64,000 nt of DNA from Rhodamnia argentea (lineage: Eukaryota; Streptophyta; Magnoliopsida; Myrtales; Myrtaceae): positions 17,131,311 to 17,195,310 of the forward strand of contig NC_063155.1 of NCBI RefSeq assembly GCF_020921035.1, in the 5' to 3' direction. The notes beneath the pieces are model-generated. The model searched no databases, had not been told where the DNA came from, and saw only the letters and a list, made by a program, of their open reading frames with translations. Below are positions 23,103-35,486 of this stretch, piece after piece. Positions within the stretch are counted from its first letter, which is position 1, and each line of letters starts with the position of its first letter. A program made the translations under genes and the position numbers.

Positions 23103-23645
23103 TCACGTCTCGATCAGCAGATGGCTTATGGCGATAATGATGGTGCAGATATCGTGGAACGCCTCGTTCATGTCGGTGAGGGGGGAGCGGTACCCCGTCT
23201 TCGACTTGAACCCCTCCTCGCACGAGTCCGCGTCGTTCATCGCGGCCCCGACCCATGCGCTCACGTCGTCGTACCCTCGGGTCTCGAGCGCCGCCAGGGA
23301 GTCCTCAATCTGGTCCATCGCGTCCTGGTAGTCGTCGGAGCAGTCCGACAGGCACTGCCTCACGAAGGGGTCGGGGTCGCCTGCCCGGACGAGGCTGTCG
23401 ACGTGGTTGAAGATGGCGCTCGCGTTCGCCATCGCGGCCCTCAGGGCGATCCTGGCGAGTTCCGAGTAGTCGCTCGCTGGGCCGCCCGACTCGAGCACGC
23501 TCCGGCACAGCTTCCCGTTCAGGGTGTGGTCGCAGACCTGAGTGATCATGCCGGAGACGTCGGACGTGTCAGTAGGTTGCGCTTGAGGGGGCCAATGCGT
23601 GAGCAGAGTTAGGAGGAGAACAAGAAGTGAAGCGGGACTAATCAT
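23103..23645 (-). CDS. Pectin methylesterase inhibitor / invertase inhibitor-like protein
   Basis: A single-exon frame of 180 residues has a signal peptide at about 1-23 (hydrophobic LLVLLLTLLTHW). The mature PMEI fold carries Cys38 and Cys47 (the N-terminal hairpin pair, nine apart), Cys98/Cys102 and Cys142 (DADSCEEGF). A further Cys167 lies near the C-terminus. The C-half signature YQDAMDQIEDSLAAL followed by WVGAAM is typical of PMEIs. These apoplastic proteins block plant PMEs in a 1:1 complex, while the cell-wall/vacuolar invertase inhibitors share the same fold, so the target enzyme is not settled. It lies 8.5 kb from the nearest pectinesterase gene and on the opposite strand. Length is normal for the family. 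Confidence 0.9.
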   Translation of the reverse strand: MISPASLLVLLLTLLTHWPPQAQPTDTSDVSGMITQVCDHTLNGKLCRSVLESGGPASDYSELARIALRAAMANASAIFNHVDSLVRAGDPDPFVRQCLSDCSDDYQDAMDQIEDSLAALETRGYDDVSAWVGAAMNDADSCEEGFKSKTGYRSPLTDMNEAFHDICTIIIAISHLLIET

Positions 23646-24659
23646 GATTTACGAGTGTGGAATTAGATTAATTTTGCATGTTAATCACGATTTAATAGTG
23701 AAGCGAAGAAGAGCTCCGAGCCATGCAAAATCATTTTCCATCTTTATTCCTGAATAAGAAAAATGCCTGGCCACTCGAAATTCCCTATTTTCATGGCCCT
23801 ATCATCCCGGATAAAACTTAGACGAAGGAATTGGATCACCACGTCTGCGATTTCTTTTACCGAAACTCTCGTGCTCGTGTCGTCGGGACTTCGATCCGGA
23901 AAAACGTACCAGCCCTTGTGCACTTTGAATTGCTCCGCGATGAATGTCTCAGCAACCGGAGATCCTCGGTTTCAATGCCCGTGAGGCCCTGGACAGCCCG
24001 CTGCGGGGGGCCACCGGCCGCCGGGTGGCCTCCACACCACCGCCATCTGCGTGTACCATGTCGCCGTCAATGCGGTCGACCGCGATCGATACAACTGCCA
24101 TCCTGGTCCGGGTTCATACCGGAAAAGCAGATACGCGTAAAGCGATGCCGATGTCTCTGTCCCGAAAAGGACGGGAATAGGTTTGGCATCGGTGAAGCCG
24201 AGAGCTGGCCGCGTTAACCTCTCTCTTTGCCTTCTCGCCTAAATGACAAAGCATTGGTTAACCAGGGTTACGTCCGTTAAGAAGTCCACGGAGGAATTTT
24301 ACGAACCTGAAATGGCGGCAAAAAGTGCCGGAGATCGACGCGTTACAGATAGTGCGAAGTAGCAGCGGACCGTCGTCTGGCGGTCGCCAATCTGAGTACT
24401 GCATTCGATGGGTTCATATACGGCGTTCGACGATCACTTCCAACCAATATTTGAACGGAAACAAGAGAGTAGGCTCGAGATCGCGACGAAAATTGAGCGT
24501 GTGAAGCAAGTTTATTAAATGGATGCTATGCAAAAACAGAAGGAGAATATTTTAGGTTTGCGTTCGGTTGGAGGAAACTCGGTGAAAGAGGAAAATGATT
24601 AGTTTTCCGATATTTGGTGATATATGACCGAAAACGTTTTCTGATATTTGGATTTCATT
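23646..24659. other. Upstream region of the PME inhibitor and spacer
   Basis: About 1 kb without a supported gene. A GC-rich patch near 23940-24130 gives open frames in several phases on both strands, without family resemblance. Towards 24540-24660 the phrases GAGGAAAATGATTAGTTTTCC and GAAAACGTTTTC are inverted-repeat-like and resemble MITE debris. Confidence 0.4.
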
Positions 24660-24673
24660 TGAAAAATAATTTC

Positions 24674-27600
24674 AATCTCATGCGAAAAAAAAGATTGATT
24701 TTTTTTTTTTAACACTCATGAACTGTTATCCCCCATGATTCTCTTCTCCTTACACACTCTCCTTCTTTGCTTACCTGCTTCTTCATTCTCTAAACCCTAC
24801 CGCATAATTACAGTTTGCTTTCCCTTCTCTCCAGCAACGTTTGAAGGGTTCTGGCTTTTCGTTGTTACTCAATTAGCTCCTCAGCTCTGAAACTTTTGCT
24901 CTACACCTTACAAAAGGAAATTTCTACCCAGTTCTGTCCTCTTGCACCTGTTGCTGTTTACCTCTCTCTCTCTCTTGCTATATCCATGGAAGATCCTACT
25001 GATGCTGCTTCTCGCCTGGCTGGTCTCTGCGAAAAGTTGGGTAAATTGATGAATTCAAGAGATAAAGCAAACATATCTAATGAAACAATAGAAGAGTGTC
25101 CAGCTACTTTAATTGGCCAGATTTACAATGCTCCTACTGTTAACTCTGCCGCCTTCCAAACAGCCATGAAGAAGGCTTGGAGAACTAAACAGGTTCATTT
25201 TACACCACTGGAGAACAATTTGTATGGTTTTGGCTTTCAATCAATTTAAGAAAAGGACCACGTGCTTTCTACTGGACCCTGGTCGTTCTCCAATTCCCTC
25301 CAGCTATTGCAAAATAATGACCCTCATACCCCGCCCCAATGCTATGAATTCCATACATGTGCATTTTGGATTCGGATACTTGGTCTACCTATTGGATGGC
25401 AGTATGCTCGTATTGTGGAAAAAAATTATGAGACAAGTCGGTCGGGTGTTGCAAATAAAGATTGAATCACGTAATCCTGCCGCTCCGCTTACTATTAAAG
25501 CCAAGGTTGAACTCCAACTGGAAAATGCACTTCAAGTTGGCATCCTTGCTAATTACAAAGGCTGGAGCGTTGGCTCGATTTCAAGTACGAGCGGCTCCGT
25601 ACGTACTGTACTCTTGTAGGCACATTGGACACTATGCTAAATTATGTCCTCTGGTTCTATATGATGAAGACCGATTTGACTCCTCTATGAGTAGTAGCTA
25701 TGGCAGCTGGATGAGGGCGGAATCCTATGATCACAACCCTTTCTGGCGTGTTTTCTATAATCTACCGGCAGATCATGACGGCTTCAATCCAACTTACGCA
25801 TCCCTCCCCCAACTAGGCCCATTATACTACCCTGAACCAGAACCTTCAAGGCGCTGGCAGCAAAATCAGGACATTGCAGTGACCCCACCTATATCTTCCC
25901 CATCTCTCGGCTCTGTCCAACATACCACATCCTCTCCCTCTTACTATCCCACCTCCCTTGGTTCTAACATAGTCATATATGGGCAACCTTACTCACCCCC
26001 ACACACCCTGCACCCACCTTCAGCTCTTATCAATCCATCAAGCCCCACTTCACCCATACAATCTCCTCTTTCTCTTGGGCCAGGTGTTGTATCTTCTCCA
26101 GGTGACTATAAAGGGAAAGCTGTACCGCAGGCTACACCCCCACAGCTCCCAATTTAGACTAAAACAACTGGGAAACATACAAATAAAAGCCAGGTGGGCG
26201 CCCTTTCTAAAAAATCTCGCCACTTTTCTCCTTACGCGGCTCCACACCAGTCATTACACTCAGTTTCTGACCTGCAGCTTGTTGACACGCCAATTATCCA
26301 AGCAGGGGAACATTCTAGACGGGCTTTGGTAGCTAGCCCTAATAAGCTACCACGTACTCCATGATGATATTGTGTTGGAACTATCAAGGGCTGGGAAACT
26401 CTCTGATGGTTCGTGAACTCCGGGCTATGGTGGCCCGGGAGCAACCCACTTCGGTATTTCTTATGGAGACAAAGCAACCCGATGAGGTTATCTTACAACA
26501 CAAGAGAAAACTCTATTTTTTGGACAGCTATACCATGGCTCCTCTTGGCATGGCAGGAGGACTTGCTATTTTGTTTCAGCGGGAGTTGATGTAAATATTT
26601 TATCTGCCACAGATATATGTGTTCATTTGTCTTTTATGGTCGAGATAGCCATCTACAAATGGAGATCGCTTTTGTCCATGCTCCTAATGATTTCCCATGC
26701 CGTCAACGTCTTTGGGTCGAACTCCAGAGTATCCATGAGAATTTTCAGCAGCCGTGGCTATGCTTAGGTGACTTTAATGAGCTTATGTATAGTTGGGAAA
26801 AGGTGGGTGGCCAATCGGTTGAGAACTTTCGTATTTCTACCTTTCGGAACTTTATGATAGCATGTTCTTTAATGGAGATCGACAGTAAGGGCTGTGTGTT
26901 TACCCGGTCTAACAATCGACAAGGGCTGGAATTGATAAAGGAGAAACTTGATCGTGTTTTCTGTTTGGTAGACTGGCATTTACAGTATATAGAAGCTGAA
27001 GCTATTGCATTACCAACAATTGGTTCCAACCATTCTCCATTGTTGGTGTCTCTTCATCCCCCACCTCCTCCTCGTGTTCATTATTTCAAACATGAAGCAT
27101 TTTGGAATATGGATCCTGATTGTAGTCGAGTTGTAAAGGAGGCATAGCTGGACATTCATTTGGTGCGGGAATCTTTGCTGGTTAAGCTACATTGTGTTCA
27201 ACGTCGTCTTTCAATTTGGAGTCGATTTCGATTTCCACATGCTACAAGGGCTATTCAGTCTCTCAAACAACAGCTTCAGGACCTTACTAATCAACAGGTA
27301 TACTTTTCTGATGTTGATATACGCATCACTAAACTTAAAAACCAGATTGACAACTTATAGCGTTAGGAGGAGCAATATTGGGGTTTAAGGTCTCGGATCC
27401 AATGGCTAACTTATAGCGACCGTAATACCCGCTTCTTCCATGCCACCACTATTCAACGTTGCCAGCGGAATCGCCTATCCACCCTTAAAACAGCTGAAGG
27501 TATACGGTTTTGTCATCCACAGCAACTACAAGATCATGTTATTTCCTATTTTGCTAATCTTTACCAAAGCCAAGGCCCGTGCCAATATAATCCCATATTG

Positions 27601-30562
27601 AGTCATTGTCAACAGACCATTACAGCTTCCATGAACTCCTCATTGACTCAATCAGCTACACTGGAAGAGGTGAGGAGAGTAGTGTTCCAGCTAGGTAAAT
27701 CCAAAGCGCCAGGCCCGAATGGTTTGAGTGGCCTCTTCTATCAATATCATTGGGAGACTATTCAACATGACCTTCTTCAAATGGTTTAGGCCTTCCTCAA
27801 CACAGTTATCTTACCAGACTCCTTGAATCACAGTCATATTATGCTCATGCCCAAAGTGCCTCATCCGGAAAGTCTTGATCAATACCGCCCTATTAGTCTA
27901 TACAACTATCCCTACAAAATTATTTCCAAGGTTCTCGCCAACCGGTTGAAGCCATTATTGCCAACTATAGTGGCAAACGAACAAAGCGCGTTCATTGCAG
28001 GACGACAAATTCAAGACAACATACTGATAGTCCAAGAAGTCCTCCACCGGCTTCGCACTCCCATCGACAACGAAAATACCAGCCTATTCTTAAACTTGAT
28101 ATGCGCAAAGCTTATGATGGGGTTGAATGGGATTTTTTGGAGGAATGTCTCCTCGAAATGGGTTTTGCCATGCAGTGGGTCTCTTGGATCATATCTTGTG
28201 TTTGAACCATTTCTTTCAGTGTCAAGCTCAACAGGACTCCACTACCCTCTTTCTACCCATCTAAAGGACTGTGTTAGGGCGAACCACTATCGTCGTAACC
28301 TTTTATCCTAGTTTCTAATGTACTTTCTTTTATGCTAGCTACAACTATACAGGAAGGCAGTTTCTCTAGTATTAAACTCAATCGCCATTGCCCAAAGCTG
28401 TCGCACCTTCTCTTCGCAGATGATTCCATCTTTTTTATGGATGGAAAACTTTCAAAGGGTCAGACTTTGGCACAAATCCTTCACTAGTACTATTATGCAT
28501 AGGGACAAGTTATCAACCTGAACAAGTCAGGTATCCTTTTTAGTAGCTATTGTCCATCTACATTGAAATAGATGTTGGCTAGGGAATTGCGAGTACAGAA
28601 GATTTCCCAGACAGGGAAGTACCTTGGGCTACCTTCTGATTGGGGGCAAACCAAGAAACAACTTTTTTCTTGGATATTAGCCCAAGTCCATAGTAAGCTA
28701 GAGGGGTGGGAGGAAAAACTTTTCTTCATGGCTGGAAAAGAAATCTTAATTAAGGCTATCATCCAAGCGATTCAGTAATATGTTATGTCAGTGTTTAAGG
28801 TGCCTCTCTCTATATGCCGGGCTATTGAGTGGCTTGTAACATCATTCTAGTGGAGAAACTACGAGGCTCAAACAGGGCTACATTGGAGGAGTTGAGACCT
28901 ATTGAAGGACAGTAAGCAAGATGGTGATTTAGGCTTCCGAGATCTTACTTCTTTTAACATGGCCATGCTGGGGAAGACAGCATAGAGGCTGCATTCCAAC
29001 CCCTGTAGCCTTTGGGTGACACTTTTTAAAGGCATTTACTTCCCGCACTCCAATTTTTGTGAAGCGACTAAAGGGGGTCGACCCTCGTGGGGTTGGCAAA
29101 GCATCTTAGCTAGAAGAGATCGTATTGCACCCTATGTCTAATAGCAAGTGGGTGATGGAACACAAATTCGCATCAGATCAGACCGCTGGTTACCCTCTGG
29201 CACTATTGGTGGAGTACCACAAGTGGATAAACCTCACTAGGTTGCTGATCTCATCACATCATCCATCCAATGGAATGAATCCTTGGCTAGTACATTTTTC
29301 TCATCACAAATTGTCCGAGAGATTCTAGCAGTTCCACTCAATCCACTACTCCCTAATGATCGTCTAGTATGGCTGCTATCTACTCAAGGAACTTATTCTG
29401 TGAAAACAGCTTATAGAAAGATTCGTGCTACCACCCCTGTACAACCGAGAACTAACCCATCTTCATCCTACCAGTGCCTCCCCTCACTATGGCAGCATAT
29501 ATGGAGACTTGCAATGCCCCCCAGATTCAAACATTTCTTTTGGCACATCTGTCAAGACGTGCTACCTACTGTAGTTAATTTATGCAAGAGCAAGATTTTA
29601 CCTGACCCACGATGCTTTCTTTGCCTATGCCAATCGGAAACCCTTGAGCACTTATTCTTGCTGTGTTCCTGGACTAAGCATGTGTGGACAAACCCAGAGA
29701 TTAATATACATATCGATGCAACGAAGGTTACGAGGATTGAGGATTGGCTATTACAATGCTGGAAAGTTGACCTCCATTATCAGGGCCCGTCCATGCCATT
29801 GGTGGCTCAGACTTTGTGCCCACTCTGGAAAGCCTGTAACAGCTTCATATTCCGGAGGCAACGTCCCGATCCTTGGCGTGTCATTAACACCGCGTCTGCA
29901 AATGTTACAAATTTCACCCGCTAGAATCCTAGTAACAAAAACCCCAAATCAGGATGCACTACAGTACCTCTTCGGTGGACACCTCCCCCAGCAGGTACTC
30001 TGAAAATGAATGTTGACAGATCCCTTTTTTCCTTGAGACTCTATCAATGCTATTGCTAGCATTATTCGCAACGATTAGGGCTGTTGTGTTGGGGGATTTG
30101 CCAAGTTCGCCAATGCCTCTAAACCCAAGCAGATTGAAGCCATGGCATGTAGAGATGCAATTCGCTTCTGTTTTGAACAGCAACTGCCGGCGCCCGTTCT
30201 TATCGAGTCAGATTGTTCCAATGCGATCACAGATCTTGTCCTCCTCTGACGAATTTCCCCTTTGGTGATCGAACCCGAGCTCTCTATGTCGGCCCCGTGG
30301 AAGACGTACCCTGTTCTGCGGGAATGCTCCTTCTTCATAAATCGAATATCTGGATTTTTGGTCTTTCGGCACCGCCCACCTGAGGCCAACCAAGCCGCTC
30401 ATTGGTTGTGCCAGGCCCAGCAACGTGGCATGCTTCCTAGTAATTGGATTGTAAATCAACCTGCTGTACTAAAGGTCCTCTCATGCTTCGAGGCCCAAGT
30501 CCAATATGCATTTGGTTCCTTTACAATATAAACCGTGCAAATGTTTTGACCAAAAAAAAAAA
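24674..30562 (+). mobile_element. Degenerate L1-type LINE with C-terminal RNase H-like region
   Basis: ORF1-like sequence begins at 24986 (MEDPTDAASRLAGLCEKLGK), with a DUF4283-type region (WIRILGLPIGWQYARI) and a CCHC-like knuckle (CRHIGHYAKLCP) near 25610. ORF2-like sequence follows. An APE endonuclease opens at about 26361 (LCWNYQGLGN, then FLMETK, LGDFNE and SNHSPL). Reverse transcriptase from about 27823 has QYRPISLYNYPYKIISKVLA and the catalytic FADD at 28413-28424. A zf-RVT region is at about 29460-29690 and an RNase H-like tail ends near 30530. An A-run at 30552-30562 closes it. TGAAAAATAATTTC (24660-24673) and TGAAAAATTAATTTC (30566-30580) may be its target duplication. Many stops and frameshifts (at least eight) make it inactive. 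Confidence 0.9.
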
Positions 30563-30580
30563 GTCTGAAAAATTAATTTC

Positions 30581-30941
30581 CCAATAAAATATAGACAACC
30601 TTAATAGTCAACTTTTTAATCCTCTCGTCTGTCTGGTCTCTTCTTCTGCCATGCATGGATGAAGCTTGACTTGGGAGTTTGGACAGTGACAATGTTCGTC
30701 GTCTTCCGTCCTCGGCCATCAACTTTTCCCTCGAAAACAGTAATCGCTTTTACTTCCGTCCGACATTTTCACAGGTCCCGTGGCAGACATGAGAGATCCA
30801 CCGACCTCCCCTTTACTACTTCCACTGCACATCACCACGCGCCATTTATGACCTCTGAAGCTCTGAAGTCTGAACCCTCCTCTTATATACATATAACGCC
30901 ACCGGGAAACTCATCCACCGGCCCAACCTCTTCATAAAGCC
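30581..30941 (+). promoter_or_regulatory. Epoxide hydrolase promoter
   Basis: TATATACATATA at 30884-30895 is a good TATA box 47-58 bases before the ATG at 30942, which implies a short leader. Nothing else is recognised between the LINE and this promoter. Confidence 0.55.
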
Positions 30942-32833
30942 ATGGAAGGAATCGAGCACAGGACCCTGTCCGTCAACGGCATCGCCATGCACGTGGCGGA
31001 GAAGGGCCGCGGCGGCCCGGCCGTCCTCCTCCTCCACGGCTTCCCGGAGCTCTGGTACGCCTGGCGCCGCCAGATCCACGCGCTGGCCTCGCTGGGGTAC
31101 CGGGCCGTGGCCCCCGACCTCCGCGGCTACGGCGACACCGAGGCCCCCGCCCCGGCGGAGCGCTACACGTGCCACCACGTGGTCGGGGACCTGGTGGCGC
31201 TGATGGACGAGCTGGGGGAGGAGAAGGTGCACGTGGTGGGTCACGACTTGGGGGCGCTCGTCGGGTGGTACCTGTGCATGTTTAGGCCCGAGCGGGTGCG
31301 GTCGTACGTGTGCTTGACGGTGCCGTTCCGGCCGAGGCACCCGAGGATGAAGCCCGTCGAGTCCATGCGCGCGCTTTTTGGCGATGACTACTACATCTGC
31401 AGATTTCAGGTTTGCTCTTCTTTCTTTTGAGATTTTCTTTGATTTTCTTGGCCGGATTTGAAACGTTATTTTTGGAGCAAATATTTGAAATAAAAAATGA
31501 TTTCTTAACGGTATTGTCATAGACGGTATAATCTCAATCGTAGATTTACACATCTTCATCGCGTATTTTGTATAAAGCAATCATCGAGATGAAGGGCGAT
31601 CTCGTAGTTCTTGGTCCGTGAATATATTGTTAGGTGTTCTATTTTAGTTTTCCATTGAGGCCAAATCTAAATCTGTGCTCGGGAGACTGTTGTATGGATT
31701 CTCGAAAAAAGAAGAGCTGTGGGGTCCTCCCGGACCGCTTGGATCCCACGAGTGAATAGAAAGTTGGATCTAAATTGAATCTCATCTGAATGGCCCCATC
31801 TATCATTCTGAGGAGGGGTTTGCTTTCAAACCCGGTTCTAACAAGAGAAGTACGTCATGCTAATGTGCCTTGAATGATTCACATCTCAAGCGTATTGTCA
31901 GAAATAACTGATAAAACTGTTAGAATACAATGCTGGAAGCTCACGAAAAAAGAAATACTCTTGTTTCTTAACTGAAATTCCTCAATTTTCTGGCTAAATT
32001 ATCTTATGAGTTATAAGACAAAAGGTGTTTGGTCAGCTGTTCATCTGAACTCCTGTTCTAGCTCGGGGGAGGATTCAACCTACGTTTGATCTTTCCATTT
32101 TTATTTTTTTTTCTTGTAGAAACCCGGAGACATTGAATCCGAGATCGAACGCATCGGCGCGAGGAACATGCTTAGGAAGATACTCACGGAGCGCAAACCC
32201 GGTCCGCCCATGTGGCCTAAAGGAGAAGATGTCGGCGTCGGTCCCGGCAAGCCGGTTGCTTTACCCTCTTGGCTTACGGAGGAAGACCTTGATTATTACA
32301 CCAGCAAGTTCGGAAAGAGGGGTTTCACCGGAGGCCTCAACTACTACCGCGCCATGGATCTGTACGTTGCACATCATATTTACTTTCTCGCGGCTCATTA
32401 GAATTACTACTCTGCTTCTTTATCTATGCAAAAGAGTCATGAACATGTATTCTCAATCAACGGTCCTTGCCCTCATCAAATTTGCGAGATATACTGATCG
32501 GTGGTGGACGTCGAACGCGTCGAGTCATATCGATTCTAATTTGGTTTTGCCCCTGAGACCTTGACGAGCGAGATCCGCTGGTGCAGGAATTGGGAGCTAA
32601 CAGCGCCATGGACCGGGGTGCAAGTGAAAGTGCCAGTGAAGTTCATAGTCGGGGACTTGGACATGACGTACACGAGTCCAGGAGTGAAGGAATATGTGCA
32701 CGGTGGCGGGTTCAAGATGGACGTGCCGCTCCTGGAAGACGTCGTGGTGATGGAAGGCGCCGGCCACTTCATCAACCAAGAGAGGGCAGCGGAAATCAAT
32801 TCTCACATCCACGACTTCATCAAGAAGTTCTGA
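30942..32833 (+). CDS. Soluble epoxide hydrolase, alpha/beta-hydrolase fold
   Basis: Exons 30942-31409, 32120-32361 and 32587-32833 give 318 residues, the usual length of plant epoxide hydrolases that lack the phosphatase domain. HGFPELWYAW (about 32-41) is the oxyanion-hole motif. VVGHDLGALVGW holds the nucleophilic Asp (about 105). The lid region carries YYTSKF and NYYRAMDL, including candidate catalytic tyrosines. VGDLDMTY holds the acid Asp and GAGHFI the base His. The enzyme hydrolyses epoxides to vicinal diols; plant members act on epoxy fatty acids in cutin and defence oxylipin pathways. Exon 1 is very GC-rich compared with the introns. The gene starts only 380 bases after the LINE tail, so the LINE may lie in its promoter region. 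No frame break is seen. Confidence 0.94.
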
Positions 32834-33597
32834 TGGACGCTGTCCACGCCTTTCTGTTATATTGTATTTCCAAGCCTTTCTGTTATATTGTATTTCCAAA
32901 CCTTGCGACGATTTCCGTTTTACATTTCGAATCCTAATCAGGTTCCTTTCCGGCAAGTGCAATATGTAGTTCCCGGCGTCCATTTCTTGCTGCTGAAATT
33001 TAGACCTCCAGTTAGCTCGGAAGACTCCTGTGCATGGTGAAACGAAATGGCCTTTTGGTTGGCCAGACAAAGCAGCTCTTTTTTCCCAACCATCTTCAGG
33101 ACAATTCTCGATTAGACATCACAGCAGGTCAATGTGCCCCGTGCACTTCACATCTCAACATAAATTATTGCGTAGCTGCGGACACATACTCCCCTTGTAT
33201 ACTATGTTCCGCGGGAGATACATTCCAGACGCCATAAAGGGAATCCAAGCAGTAAGCAGATCGTCATTTTGGAGATTTCTCCTATGGCAAGCTACCAACT
33301 GACAAACAATAGGCTACACACAAGCTCATTCACCTGAAGTAAGAAGTTTGAATCAAATTTAACGACTGCCAAACATCGCACTACAAAAAGTAGACGAACC
33401 AACGTTCCAATTTCTTCTAAAACACACCAATTTCTCATTAAGACGTAAGAAGACGAAGCTTTCTAAAACTGACCCCGTTGAAATAAGCATATCCCAACAG
33501 TCAATACAAAAAGGAGTGTCACATGTTCCTAACTCCAGCCAAAATTTAAAGAGTCGAATTGAAACGAATCTTCCGCTCACAAGTATCAAAATGGAAC
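32834..33597. other. Convergent 3' flanks of epoxide hydrolase and eL18
   Basis: The two genes converge here. A near-perfect 24-base tandem duplication, CCTTTCTGTTATATTGTATTTC followed by another copy, lies at about 32849-32897 in the epoxide hydrolase 3' UTR. The remainder is ordinary sequence with no supported gene. Confidence 0.5.
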
Positions 33598-35448
33598 TTA
33601 AACTCTGAATCCCCTGCTGTTCCTCTTTCCTCTAGCCCTCTCAAACTTTCTTCCCTTAGACCGCACATATGGTTTTGTGTGGCTGTGAGGCACACCAGGA
33701 GCAGGGCCAAAGTGCTTCACTGCTTCCCGAGCATTCTTTGGACCCCTGAGAAGAACCTGGAAACACCAAAAATAAAAAAATTATCCATCCAATCTCGGCA
33801 TATTATACTTTTACAAATGAAACAGGGAGCATCCATTGACAACTAATATAAATTTATAGACAAAGACATAAATTTCATATGAGCCATGGATTACTCAAAA
33901 GATGATTCGGCACAATATTTGCTGCAAACATCCTCACTCGAATAGGAAATCTTTTTTTTTTTTTTTTTTTTTTGGGGTCATAACTTGAATGGGAAATTGA
34001 ATCTAATTATTCAGACACAATGACTGCACTTTCCCCACAAATATAAATTTATAGACAAAGACATAAATCACACATCCTGCTAAAGCGGGTGGAGGAGGAT
34101 GCCAAATAAATGTGGCCTGGCAAAAGATCCTTCTAAAAGAGATTGATATGTCACAGAAGATCAAACACGTTGTTAGGTGAAAGTAAATGGCTGCTGCTGT
34201 ACCATCACAACAACATCAGCAAGGGCAATTAAGGGCCTAAACTTGTACCGTGTTCTGTCCAAGGGGAGCCCGCAGAGCAAGCTGATCAAATGTCAAGCAT
34301 TCACCACCTGCCTTTTCAATCCTTGCTCTCACAGTCTCTGTAAACCTAAGAGCAGTAACCTTCATAGCTGGCACATCATAAACCCTGATGTCATCAGTCA
34401 CAGTGCCCACAACAACAGCCATTTTATCGTCCTGCAAGTCACAAAAAAATTACACATTATCGTGGATGAAACAAACGTAACATTTAACTCCACTCGAGTT
34501 CATAATCTACAACAGAGCGAAACCTAATAGAGCAAAATCTAGGAGAGATTTACAACCTTTCCTTGCATATAACGGATGAGCCTCGATAGGGAAAGTGGGG
34601 CCTTGTTCACTTTGCTCATGAACAAGCGCTTCAAAATCACTGCATTGAACTTGCTTCCAGTTCTTCGAACAAGGAACCGGTAGAGCTGTTCGATTCACAA
34701 TTTAATAGTGAGAGCTTGCCTCCTCAGGAGAACAAATAATAAAACTATACTGGACTCATTACAACACAATATAGCAAAAGATCCTATGCCCAGAGAGATG
34801 GTGCCATTTCTCGACACCAAGGCAATCAAATATTTGAGTCCGCCGTCATCATTAACAAACCATACACGCCTTTTCTCCGTCCAGATTTGCAAAGTCGAAA
34901 TCATTTAACTATACAATACATAATTTGATTCGGATAAAGGAAAATAACATTTCAACCTTAATTCTCCACAATAGTCAGATCTGCAACCTATATCCATGGA
35001 CACTAGACAGCGAACTGCGTTTGTAAAGATAGTAAAACTTAAAAAGATCAAACTTGGTCGAATCAACATAGAGCGAATGCAAAAACACGAAAGGATACCA
35101 ATGACTAATGATACCCTAAATGTCTCGACTTGCAGATGCATTTATTTCCATAATTTTCAGAATTCCGGCAAAGAATCCCAATTGCACTACTGCTGAATCT
35201 CCGCCCCTAATGAAACCTAACGATGAACGTTACGGTTTCACACAAAACAAGCACATTAGACGAAGACAAAACTGCACTATGAAGTCTTCGACAGACCTTG
35301 ACGAGAAGCTTGAGATAGATATCATCGGATTTCGGCGCCGTACGCTTGGTTTTCTTCCTCTTACCTCCTGCGACCAGATCGATACCCTGCAAGAATTTTC
35401 ATTCACAAAACATGAACGAGATCGCCATTAGCTGACATGCGAATGTAA

Positions 35449-35484
<36 letters not shown>

Positions 35485-35486
35485 AT
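33598..35486 (-). CDS. RPL18: 60S ribosomal protein eL18
   Basis: Coding exons in transcript order: 35486-35484, 35386-35297, 34685-34557, 34431-34249 and 33756-33598. They total 564 nt, or 187 residues, the same length as Arabidopsis RPL18. The product starts [19 protein letters not shown] and continues [20 protein letters not shown], then [16 protein letters not shown] and [14 protein letters not shown]. It ends SRGFRV. The protein is a structural component of the cytosolic large ribosomal subunit. The first coding exon is only the ATG, which is followed directly by a GT donor and a (GA)n tract; the peptide from exon 2 begins at Gly2. Three of four introns fall between intact codons as in known eL18 genes, and no frame break is seen. 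Confidence 0.96.
35456..35481. repeat. (GA)n microsatellite in eL18 intron 1
   Basis: An uninterrupted GA run of about 13 units sits two bases downstream of the intron 1 donor (CT-rich in the transcript). Its position immediately after the ATG exon may affect splicing of intron 1 (inference). Confidence 0.9.

Noticed and set aside
23121-23612. 163-codon plus-strand frame opposite the PME inhibitor
   Set aside because: Antisense shadow; the minus-strand product has signal peptide and PMEI cysteines.
30846-31580. 244-codon minus-strand frame over epoxide hydrolase exon 1
   Set aside because: Antisense of a GC-rich exon; the plus strand carries the full catalytic motif set.
34680-34860. Intronic box C/D snoRNA in the eL18 gene (ATGATGA followed by CTGA, minus strand)
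   Set aside because: The boxes are about 150 bases apart, no terminal stem pairs, and no D' box is placed sensibly.
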